This document shows, piece after piece, positions 9,570 to 16,545 of a stretch of DNA of 64,000 nucleotides. Position 1 is the stretch's first letter, and every line of letters begins with the position of its first letter. The DNA is taken from NCBI GenBank assembly GCA_937138475.1, contig CAKZPD010000022.1, forward strand, positions 1 to 64,000, given 5' to 3'. The DNA is from an uncultured Sulfitobacter sp. GTDB taxonomy: Bacteria > Pseudomonadota > Alphaproteobacteria > Rhodobacterales > Rhodobacteraceae. The translations under genes and the position numbers were made by a program. The notes beneath the pieces are model-generated. The model did not search any database. It was not told where the DNA came from and was given only the letters and a program-made list of their open reading frames with translations.

Positions 9570-9848
9570 ATGGAAGCCATCGGCCAATTCGTGCCACTTA
9601 TCCTGATTTTCGGGATCATGTATTTTCTGCTTATCCGGCCCCAGCAAAAGAAGGTCAAAGACCATCAGGCCATGGTCAAGGCATTGCGTCGCGGCGATCA
9701 GGTTGTGACCCAGGGCGGGCTGATCGGCAAGGTTGCCAAGGTCAAAGACGACGGCGAGGTCGAGGTGGAAATCGCCGAGGGCGTCAAAGTGCGCGTGGTT
9801 CAATCGACCATCGCATCCGTTGTGTCCAAGACAGAACCGGCAAAGTAA
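9570..9848 (+). CDS. yajC: Preprotein translocase accessory subunit YajC
   Basis: YajC is a small single-span membrane protein that associates with SecD and SecF and with the SecYEG channel. The 92-residue product has a short N-terminus, one transmembrane segment (about 6-22, ending in FLLIRPQQKK) and a soluble domain with GDQVVTQGGLIGKV. Both strings are family hallmarks. The ATG at 9570 follows AAAGGA by about nine bases; longer in-frame extensions have no support. It is the first gene of the plus-strand run yajC-secD-secF. Confidence 0.95.
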   Translation: MEAIGQFVPLILIFGIMYFLLIRPQQKKVKDHQAMVKALRRGDQVVTQGGLIGKVAKVKDDGEVEVEIAEGVKVRVVQSTIASVVSKTEPAK

Positions 9849-9881
9849 CTTCGGCCTGTAATCCGCTGAAAAGGCGTAAAA

Positions 9882-11543
9882 ATGCTCCAGATTGATTTAT
9901 GGAAACGCGTGTCCATCTGGCTGCTGTGTGCAGTCGGTGTCTGGTGCGCATTGCCCAACGCCTTTTACACGCGGGTCGAACAGCACAATGACGCTGTGGC
10001 TGCCCTTGCACAGGGCAGCACCGATGCCGGGCTGGCCGCTGACCGGGCGGCCTGGCCGTCTTTTATGGCGTCGGGGCTGGTTAATCTGGGGCTGGATCTG
10101 CGCGGCGGTGCGCATCTGCTGGCCGAGGTCCGCGTGGCAGACGTTTACAACAGCCGGATGCAGGCGGCCTGGCCGGAAATCCGCGACGCGCTGCGCCCCG
10201 AGCGCGCGACCGTCGGCACCATCCGCTTGCAGCCTGCCCCCGAAGGCCAGCTGCGTATCCGTATTTCCCAACCCGAAGGGATGGCGCGGGCGCTTGAGGT
10301 GGTGCGGGGGCTGGCCCGTCCGGTTCAGTCCCTGACCGGCGCGGGTTCCAACGATCTTGAGGTCAGCGCCCAGGGCGATCTGCTGACGGTCACCCTGTCC
10401 GAGGCAGAAAAGCTGGCCACAGATGAGCGCACGGTGCAGCAAAGCCTTGAAATCATTCGGCGCCGGATCGACGAAGTCGGCACCCGAGAGCCAACGATTC
10501 AACGCCAGGGCGCCGACCGGATCTTGATCCAGGTGCCCGGTGTCGGTTCTGCCGCCGAGTTGAAAGACATTATTGGCACCACCGCCCAGCTGACCTTTAA
10601 CCCGGTCGTGGCGCGCGGCACCGACCCGGATGCCAATCCGGGCATTGGCAACAAGCTGGTTGCGTCATTGGATGATGCCGGGGTGTATTACACGATCGAG
10701 GCGGCCCCGGTTGTCACGGGCGAACAGTTGGTTGATGCGCAGCCCTCGTTCGATCAAAACGGTGGCCCGGCGGTGTCTTTCCGCTTTAACACATCCGGCG
10801 CGCGCAAGTTTGGCGATTACACCGCCGAGAACATCGGGGCGCCCTTTGCCATCGTGCTGGACAACGAGGTGGTCAGCGCCCCAACAATCCAAAGCCATAT
10901 TGCCGGGGGATCGGGGATCATCACCGGGCGTTTTACCGTCGAGGAATCGACCAAGCTGGCGGTGCTGCTGCGGGCCGGGGCCTTGCCGGCCGGGCTGGAT
11001 TTTCTGGAAGAGCGCACGATCGGCCCGGAATTGGGACAAGACAGCATTGATGCGGGCAAGATTGCCACCATCATTGCCTTTGCGGCGGTGCTGATTTTCA
11101 TGGTGCTCAGCTATGGGTTGTTCGGGCTTTTTGCCAATGTCGCGCTGACCCTGAATATCGCGATGATTTTCGGTTTGCTCAGCTTGATGGGGGCCACGTT
11201 GACCTTGCCGGGCATCGCCGGGATCGTGCTGACCGTGGGCATGGCGGTGGATGCCAATGTGCTGGTGTTCGAACGCATCAAAGAAGAGCTGCAATCGGCC
11301 AAGGGCCCGGCCCGCGCGATTGAGCTTGGCTATGAAAAAGCCATGAGCGCAATCCTTGACGCCAATATCACCACCTTCATCACGGCGGTGATCTTGTTCG
11401 CCATGGGCTCTGGTCCGGTGCGCGGCTTTGCCATCACGCTGGGGTTGGGGATCCTGACCTCGGTGTTCACAGCGATTTTCGTAACGCGTCTGATGGTGGT
11501 GATGTGGTTTGAACGCCGTCGCCCCAAATCAATCGAAGTATAG
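9882..11543 (+). CDS. secD: Protein translocase subunit SecD
   Basis: SecD works with SecF to pull preproteins out of the SecYEG channel on the periplasmic side, driven by the proton gradient. The 553-residue protein has one N-terminal transmembrane helix and then NLGLDLRGGAHL, the SecD signature. A large periplasmic region (about 80-370) follows, then five more helices at the C-terminus with VLTVGMAVDANVLVFERIKEEL. It starts 33 bp after yajC and ends 14 bp before secF, so co-transcription is very likely. Confidence 0.97.
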   Translation: MLQIDLWKRVSIWLLCAVGVWCALPNAFYTRVEQHNDAVAALAQGSTDAGLAADRAAWPSFMASGLVNLGLDLRGGAHLLAEVRVADVYNSRMQAAWPEIRDALRPERATVGTIRLQPAPEGQLRIRISQPEGMARALEVVRGLARPVQSLTGAGSNDLEVSAQGDLLTVTLSEAEKLATDERTVQQSLEIIRRRIDEVGTREPTIQRQGADRILIQVPGVGSAAELKDIIGTTAQLTFNPVVARGTDPDANPGIGNKLVASLDDAGVYYTIEAAPVVTGEQLVDAQPSFDQNGGPAVSFRFNTSGARKFGDYTAENIGAPFAIVLDNEVVSAPTIQSHIAGGSGIITGRFTVEESTKLAVLLRAGALPAGLDFLEERTIGPELGQDSIDAGKIATIIAFAAVLIFMVLSYGLFGLFANVALTLNIAMIFGLLSLMGATLTLPGIAGIVLTVGMAVDANVLVFERIKEELQSAKGPARAIELGYEKAMSAILDANITTFITAVILFAMGSGPVRGFAITLGLGILTSVFTAIFVTRLMVVMWFERRRPKSIEV

Positions 11544-11557
11544 GAGCACCCGTCCAC

Positions 11558-12526
11558 ATGCGTCTGAGACTGGTCAAACAAAACACAAGCTTCGATTTTT
11601 TCAAGCGCTGGCAGCTCTGGCTGGGGATTTCCGGGGTGATGATGGTTGTCGCCTTTGCCTCGTTTTTGCTGCAAGGCCTGAATTATGGCATTGATTTCCG
11701 GGGCGGCACGACAATCCGCACCCAAAGCGCGCAGCCGGTCGATATCGGTCTGTATCGCGACGCCATCGCCGCGCTGGATCTGGGCGATGTCACCATCACC
11801 GAGGTCTTTGACCCATCCTTTGCTGCCGATCAGAATGTGGCGATGATCCGCATTCAGGCGCAAGACGGTCACGAGGCCGTGACCTCGGACATGATCCGCA
11901 ACGTCGAGGCGGCCTTGGCGCAGGTGCGCCCGGACATCAAATTTGTTTCGGTGGAATCGGTTGGCCCCAAAGTATCGGGCGAGTTGATAAAGACCGCGGC
12001 GATTGCCGTGGTCCTCGCGATTGGTGCGGTGTTGGTCTATATTTGGCTGCGTTTTGAATGGCAGTTCGCCTTGGGGGCGGTGCTGGCGCTGGTGCATGAT
12101 GTTGTGCTGACCATCGGAATTTTTTCGGAAATCCAGATACGCTTTGATCTGGCGATCATCGCGGCGCTGTTGACCATTGTTGGGTATTCACTGAACGATA
12201 CCGTGGTGGTTTTTGATCGCGTGCGGGAAAACTTGCGGAAATACAAGAAAAGACCCCTGAGCGAAGTGCTGAACCTGTCGATAAACGAAACCCTAAGCCG
12301 AACCTTTATGACATCCTTTACCACGCTGTTGGCGCTTGTGGCGCTGTTTGTTCTGGGCGGTGATGTCATTCGCGGATTTGTCTTTGCGATGATCTGGGGC
12401 GTGGTGATCGGCACCTATAGTTCGATCTTTGTTGCGTCGTCGATCCTGCTGTATCTGGGGGTCAAGCGCGATTGGTCCAAGCCTGACGCCAACGCGGGAA
12501 ATCAATACGCCAACATTGATGCCTGA
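11558..12526 (+). CDS. secF: Protein translocase subunit SecF
   Basis: SecF is the partner of SecD in the inner-membrane secretion motor. The 322-residue protein has an N-terminal membrane helix, the GIDFRGGTTI motif near 44-53, a short periplasmic domain and a C-terminal bundle with SLNDTVVVFDRVREN. The ATG follows GGAGCACC. The last eight bases overlap the start of the next gene, a TauE/SafE permease, which implies translational coupling. Confidence 0.97.
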   Translation: MRLRLVKQNTSFDFFKRWQLWLGISGVMMVVAFASFLLQGLNYGIDFRGGTTIRTQSAQPVDIGLYRDAIAALDLGDVTITEVFDPSFAADQNVAMIRIQAQDGHEAVTSDMIRNVEAALAQVRPDIKFVSVESVGPKVSGELIKTAAIAVVLAIGAVLVYIWLRFEWQFALGAVLALVHDVVLTIGIFSEIQIRFDLAIIAALLTIVGYSLNDTVVVFDRVRENLRKYKKRPLSEVLNLSINETLSRTFMTSFTTLLALVALFVLGGDVIRGFVFAMIWGVVIGTYSSIFVASSILLYLGVKRDWSKPDANAGNQYANIDA

Positions 12527-13274
12527 CCTGATCCGCGAGGCCCTGGCCACGCCGGGGCTGGGGTGGCTGATGGCCGCCGTTTTTGTCGCGGGGCTGGTGC
12601 GTGGCTTTGCTGGATTTGGCAGCGCCATGATCATCATGTCTGTGGCCAGCTCGGTGTTGTCGCCGATTGCGGCGCTGACCTTCTTGGTGCTGGCGGAAAT
12701 TCCCGGCCCTTTGCCAAACTTGCCCGCTGCTTTGCGCGATGGGCGCCCACGGGATGCGGGGCGCATGTTGATTGGGGCGGCGCTTTTGTTGCCGGTGGGT
12801 CTGTGGTTCGCATCCACAATCGACGCAGAAACATTTTCGTGGATGATCTCGGGGGTTGTGTCGCTCTTGCTGGGGCTGAGCATCTGGGGCTGGCGGTTTC
12901 ACGGGCATCTGTCACGTCCCCTGACCGTGGCGGTTGGCGGCCTGGGCGGATTTCTGGGCGGGATCGCCGGGATTCCCGGTCCGCCGGTGATCATGTTTTA
13001 CATCTCGTCGGCGCTGCCTGCGATGGTGATCCGGGCGAATCTACTGTTGTATCTGCTGGGCATTGATCTGGTGTTTATTCCGGTGTTGCTGGCGTTGGGG
13101 GAATTCCAACCCGCCGCTGCGGTGCTGGGGTTGATCGCCGCTGTGCCAAATGTGATTGCCAATATGCTGGGGGCAAGATTGTTCAACCCACAGTCCGAAG
13201 CCCGCTTTCGCAGCATCGCCTATGTTGTCATTGCCATGTCGGTTGTTGTTGGCCTGCCACTCTGGAGAGGATAG
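12519..13274 (+). CDS. TauE/SafE-family sulfite/anion exporter
   Basis: This 251-residue integral membrane protein has about seven to eight hydrophobic segments. It carries the repeated family pattern seen in VRGFAGFGSAMIIM (first half) and GGLGGFLGGIAGIPGPPVIMFY (second half). TauE/SafE proteins export small organic or inorganic sulfur anions or other carboxylates. The ATG lies inside the last codons of secF, giving an eight-base overlap. The substrate cannot be inferred. Its placement between secF and the heme-export genes may be only operon hitch-hiking. Confidence 0.88.
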   Translation: MPDLIREALATPGLGWLMAAVFVAGLVRGFAGFGSAMIIMSVASSVLSPIAALTFLVLAEIPGPLPNLPAALRDGRPRDAGRMLIGAALLLPVGLWFASTIDAETFSWMISGVVSLLLGLSIWGWRFHGHLSRPLTVAVGGLGGFLGGIAGIPGPPVIMFYISSALPAMVIRANLLLYLLGIDLVFIPVLLALGEFQPAAAVLGLIAAVPNVIANMLGARLFNPQSEARFRSIAYVVIAMSVVVGLPLWRG

Positions 13275-13283
13275 AACTGCGTT

Positions 13284-13637
13284 ATGCAGCTGAACGAAGT
13301 CATTTTCAAAGATGTCGTGCCCGTTGATGGGTATGGGCCGGGGTTTTTCCGCATCGGCGGCACCGTGGTCTCGGGCCATGTGATCGCCAGCCCCGAGGGG
13401 GTGCGAACCTGGGGTGGGTATACCGATGACGCCCCCTTGCTGGCTTTGGCGGCACAGATTGATGTGCTGTTCATTGGCACAGGGGCACAGATCGCGCATA
13501 TCCCGGCCACGTTGCGGGAGCGCCTTGAGGCGGCCGGCATCGGGGTCGAAATCATGCCTTCGCCGGCGGCTTGCCGGACATATAATATCCTGCTCAGCGA
13601 AGGGCGGCGCATTGCTTTGGCGCTGATCACCGTTTGA
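13284..13637 (+). CDS. Mth938-like domain protein
   Basis: The 117-residue product belongs to the small Mth938/DUF498 alpha-beta fold family, related to the mitochondrial complex I assembly factor NDUFAF3. Recognisable features are GPGFFRIGG, GHVIASPEGV and the IDVLFIGTGAQ strand-loop. In alphaproteobacteria such a gene is often placed beside secDF, which fits here. Its biochemical role is not established. Its stop overlaps the possible TTG start of ccmA, so the two are coupled. Confidence 0.85.
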   Translation: MQLNEVIFKDVVPVDGYGPGFFRIGGTVVSGHVIASPEGVRTWGGYTDDAPLLALAAQIDVLFIGTGAQIAHIPATLRERLEAAGIGVEIMPSPAACRTYNILLSEGRRIALALITV

Positions 13638-14269
13638 CCGTGACGGCGGCCAAAGCGCTCTTGCAGGTGCGCGGGCTGGGGGTCGCGCGGGGCGGGGTGC
13701 CGCTGTTGTCGGGGATTGATTTCACCCTGCACGCCGGGCAGGCAATGGTGGTGCGCGGCCCGAACGGGGCCGGCAAAACCACCTTGTTGCGCACGTTGGC
13801 CGGGTTACAACCGCCCAGTCAGGGACAGATCACGATTGCCCCAGACGATGCGGTCTATGCGGCCCATCTGGATGGGGTCAAGGCGATGCTGACGGTTCAG
13901 GAAAACCTGGATTTTTGGTGCAAGATCTATGACCAACCGGCCGGTGATGCGCTGGCGCAGATGAACCTTGCGGCCCTTGGATCGCGCCTTGCCGGAACCC
14001 TGTCTGCGGGCCAAAAGCGGCGCCTTGGCCTGGCGCGGTTGCTGGTATGCGGGCGCAAGCTGTGGATTTTGGATGAACCGACGGTATCGCTGGATGCCGC
14101 CTCGGTGGCGCTTCTTGAGGGGGCCGTGCAGCGGCATCTGGCCGGGCAGGGCGCTGCAATCATCGCCACACATGTGGATTTTGCCGTCCCCGCCCAGCTG
14201 CTGGATGTATCCAGACACCCGGCTTTGGCACACCCGTTCGATCCGGGCCAAGACGAGGTCTTTCTATGA
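13634..14269 (+). CDS. ccmA: Heme exporter ATP-binding protein CcmA
   Basis: CcmA is the ATPase of the CcmABCD complex, which frees holo-CcmE for cytochrome c maturation. The 211-residue protein has Walker A GPNGAGKTTL (about 38-47), the signature LSAGQKRRLGLARLL and Walker B LWILDEPT. The start is either TTG at 13634 or GTG at 13640. Both overlap or abut the preceding gene, and I cannot separate them by ribosome-binding site. The stop overlaps the ccmB ATG (ATGA). Confidence 0.95.
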   Translation: MTVTAAKALLQVRGLGVARGGVPLLSGIDFTLHAGQAMVVRGPNGAGKTTLLRTLAGLQPPSQGQITIAPDDAVYAAHLDGVKAMLTVQENLDFWCKIYDQPAGDALAQMNLAALGSRLAGTLSAGQKRRLGLARLLVCGRKLWILDEPTVSLDAASVALLEGAVQRHLAGQGAAIIATHVDFAVPAQLLDVSRHPALAHPFDPGQDEVFL

Positions 14270-14922
14270 TTGCCTTGCTGTCGCGCGATATGAAGCTGGC
14301 GCTGCGCGCGGGGGGGGGCTTTGGCCTGGGCATGGTGTTCTTTTTGATTCTGACGGTGCTGGTGCCTTTTGGGATCGGGCCGCGCCCCGATTTGCTGGCC
14401 GCCACGGCGCCGGGGGTCTTGTGGCTGGGGGCGCTGTTGGCTTGCCTGTTGTCTTTGGACCGCCTGTTGGCGCTTGATTACGAAGACGGAACACTGGACG
14501 TTCTGGCCACCGCCCCCTTGCCGCTGGAAGGGGCGCTGTTCATCAAGGGGCTGGCGCATTGGCTGACAACCGGCTTGCCCTTGGTGGTGTTGTCGCCGGT
14601 GCTTGGGGTGCTGCTGCAACTGCCGCCGCAGGGCTATAGCTGGGTCTTTGTGTCGCTGTTGATCGGCACGCCGGCCCTGTCGATGATCGGGGCCTTTGGC
14701 GCCGCCTTGACGGTTGGGATCAAACGGGGCGGGCTTTTGCTGTCGCTGCTGGTGCTGCCGCTTTATATTCCGACGTTGATATTTGGCGCCGATGTCGCCC
14801 GCCGCGGCCTGGCCGGGCAAGAGGTGCTTTCGCCTGTGCTGATGCTTGCCGGGATCACCCTGGGGGTGATTGCCGTGATGCCCTATGCGGCGGCAACCGT
14901 GCTGCGCATGAACCTGCGATAA
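14266..14922 (+). CDS. ccmB: Heme exporter permease CcmB
   Basis: CcmB is the six-helix permease partner of CcmA. The 218-residue protein starts with LLSRDMKLALRAGGGFGLG, typical of the family. Regular hydrophobic segments follow, with YEDGTLDVLATAPLPLEGALFIKGLAHW in the middle. It overlaps ccmA by four bases and precedes ccmC by a 44-bp gap. The length matches the family. Confidence 0.95.
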   Translation: MIALLSRDMKLALRAGGGFGLGMVFFLILTVLVPFGIGPRPDLLAATAPGVLWLGALLACLLSLDRLLALDYEDGTLDVLATAPLPLEGALFIKGLAHWLTTGLPLVVLSPVLGVLLQLPPQGYSWVFVSLLIGTPALSMIGAFGAALTVGIKRGGLLLSLLVLPLYIPTLIFGADVARRGLAGQEVLSPVLMLAGITLGVIAVMPYAAATVLRMNLR

Positions 14923-14966
14923 TTTGCCCATTGAGCAACCGCCCGCAAGGACTTAGGAACAACGCC

Positions 14967-15695
14967 ATGACACTTTGGGAATACGCAAATCCGGTCAAAT
15001 TCCTGCGCCTCAGCGAACGCGTGCTGCCGGTGCTTTGGCCGCTGGCTGCTGGGTTTCTGGCCTTGGGGCTGATCTGGGGGTTCTTCTTCACGCCCGATGA
15101 CTATCGTCAGGGCGCCACGGTCAAGATCATCTATCTGCACGTCCCGGCCGCGCTCTTGGCGATCAATGCGTGGTTCATGATGCTGCTGGGGGCGCTCATC
15201 TGGCTGATCCGCCGGCACCACGTCAGCGCCCTGGCCGCCAAGGCCGCCGCGCCGGTCGGTGCGGTCATGACCGTTATCGCCCTTGTCACGGGGGCGCTTT
15301 GGGGGCAACCGATGTGGGGCACCTGGTGGGCCTGGGATCCACGCCTGACCTCGTTCTTGATCCTGTTTCTATTTTATCTCGGCTACATAGCGCTCTGGCA
15401 GGCCATCGAAGACCCCGATACAGCGGCGGACCTCACCTCGGTGCTTTGCCTTGTCGGGTCGGTCTTTGCCGTCTTGTCACGCTATGCGGTCAATTTCTGG
15501 AACCAGGGGCTGCATCAGGGCGCCTCTTTGTCGCTGGACAAAGAGGAAAACGTCGCAGATGTGTTCTACATCCCGCTTTTGGTGGCGATCACCGGCTTTG
15601 TGCTGCTGTTTGTGGCCCTGGTGCTGTATCGTACCGGCACCGAAATCCGCCTGCGACGTGCGCGGGCGCTGCAACTGCGCAGGAACCGCCAATAA
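14967..15695 (+). CDS. ccmC: Heme-handling protein CcmC
   Basis: CcmC presents heme to CcmE in the membrane. The 242-residue protein has six helices. The tryptophan-rich WWD motif (GQPMWGTWWAWDPRLTS) is flanked by conserved histidines (IYLHVPAA and ALWQ regions) that hold heme. I took the ATG at 14967, preceded by AGGA, giving the usual N-terminus LWEYANPVKF; a TTG at 14931 would add 12 residues. The stop codon shares a base with the ccmD ATG. Confidence 0.96.
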   Translation: MTLWEYANPVKFLRLSERVLPVLWPLAAGFLALGLIWGFFFTPDDYRQGATVKIIYLHVPAALLAINAWFMMLLGALIWLIRRHHVSALAAKAAAPVGAVMTVIALVTGALWGQPMWGTWWAWDPRLTSFLILFLFYLGYIALWQAIEDPDTAADLTSVLCLVGSVFAVLSRYAVNFWNQGLHQGASLSLDKEENVADVFYIPLLVAITGFVLLFVALVLYRTGTEIRLRRARALQLRRNRQ

Positions 15696-15850
15696 TGCCT
15701 GACTTGGGAAAATACGCCTTTGCGGTGCTTGCCGCCTATGCCAGCAGCCTCAGCTTGATTGCTCTGCTGGTGCTGATCTCACTGCGCCAGAACCGCCGGG
15801 CCAAGGCCTTGCTCCGCGCCCTCCAAACCAAAGAGGACCCCTCGCGATGA
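15695..15850 (+). CDS. ccmD: Heme exporter protein CcmD
   Basis: This 51-residue single-span protein has a helix at about 8-28, followed by a basic cytoplasmic tail (RQNRRAKALL). That is the normal CcmD layout. CcmD is needed to release holo-CcmE from CcmABC. The gene starts one base inside the ccmC stop, and its own stop overlaps the ccmG ATG. Sequence conservation in this family is low, so the call rests mainly on size, topology and position. Confidence 0.9.
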   Translation: MPDLGKYAFAVLAAYASSLSLIALLVLISLRQNRRAKALLRALQTKEDPSR

Positions 15851-16398
15851 TCCGGCCGCTGATGCTGGCCCCGCCGCTGATCTTCGGGGCTTTTGTGGTG
15901 CTCGCGGCGCTTGGCATGTCCCGCGATGATCCCCAGGCGCTGCCCTCCACCTTGATCGGTGCCCCCGCACCACAGATGACCCAGGCCCCGCTGCGCGGCT
16001 ATGCGCCTATCACCCGCCAGGATCTGGCCAACGGCCAGGTAACCTTGGTGAACTTCTGGGCCAGCTGGTGCCCGCCTTGCCGCGCCGAACATCCCAGGCT
16101 TTTGGCGCTTCAGGCGCAGGGCCTGCCCATCCTTGGGGTGAACTTCAAAGACAGCGAAACCGCTGCGACCGGATATCTCGACCAATCGGGCAACCCGTTT
16201 CAGGCCGTGGCCTTCGACCCCAAAGGCCGCAGCGCCATCGACTGGGGCGTCACCGCACCGCCTGAAACCTTTATCCTGGACGGCGCCGGCACCGTGCTTT
16301 TCCGGTTTGCCGGCCCCCTGATCGGCAGCGACTATGAACAACGCTTTCTGCCTGCCCTGAACGCGGCCCTCCAGGCTGCCGCGCCAGACAAAAACTGA
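15847..16398 (+). CDS. ccmG: Thiol:disulfide interchange protein CcmG/DsbE
   Basis: CcmG is a membrane-tethered periplasmic thioredoxin that keeps apocytochrome c cysteines reduced for heme attachment. The 183-residue protein has an N-terminal membrane anchor (about 5-24) and the active site WCPPC with Cys75 and Cys78. GVTAPPETFILDGAG, with the cis-proline region, lies near the end. It is the last gene of the plus-strand run that began at yajC. A dispersed repeat copy follows seven bases after the stop. Confidence 0.96.
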   Translation: MIRPLMLAPPLIFGAFVVLAALGMSRDDPQALPSTLIGAPAPQMTQAPLRGYAPITRQDLANGQVTLVNFWASWCPPCRAEHPRLLALQAQGLPILGVNFKDSETAATGYLDQSGNPFQAVAFDPKGRSAIDWGVTAPPETFILDGAGTVLFRFAGPLIGSDYEQRFLPALNAALQAAAPDKN

Positions 16399-16404
16399 TC
16401 GCCC

Positions 16405-16438
16405 CTTCTTTTGTTCTTAAATATCCTCGCCGAAGGCG
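16405..16438 (+). repeat. Dispersed intergenic repeat, copy 2
   Basis: This copy reads CTTCTTTTGTTCTTAAATAT, then CCTCGCCGAAGGCG. Here the GC-rich end is a better hairpin than in other copies: TCGCC-GAA-GGCGA, five pairs with a three-base loop. It lies seven bases after the ccmG stop, in the same direction as ccmG. The compensating change relative to copy 1 may mean that the fold matters, but one copy is weak evidence. Confidence 0.8.
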
Positions 16439-16491
16439 AAATACTTTCCCATGCGCCCGCCCGGCGTTCAGCGATCAGGCCACCCCAGAAA

Positions 16492-16522
16492 CAAAAAAAG
16501 CCCCCGCAATCGCAGGGGCTTT
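16492..16522 (-). terminator. Rho-independent terminator of acnA
   Basis: The inverted repeat AAAGCCCC / GGGGCTTT has eight pairs, plus an inner GC/GC pair. On the minus strand it is followed by a run of seven T residues (16499-16493). It lies 24 bases after the acnA stop. The plus-strand reading has only three T residues after the stem, so it should act mainly on acnA transcripts. Confidence 0.85.
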
Positions 16523-16545
16523 CGTTCAGTTTGGGGGTGGCTGCC

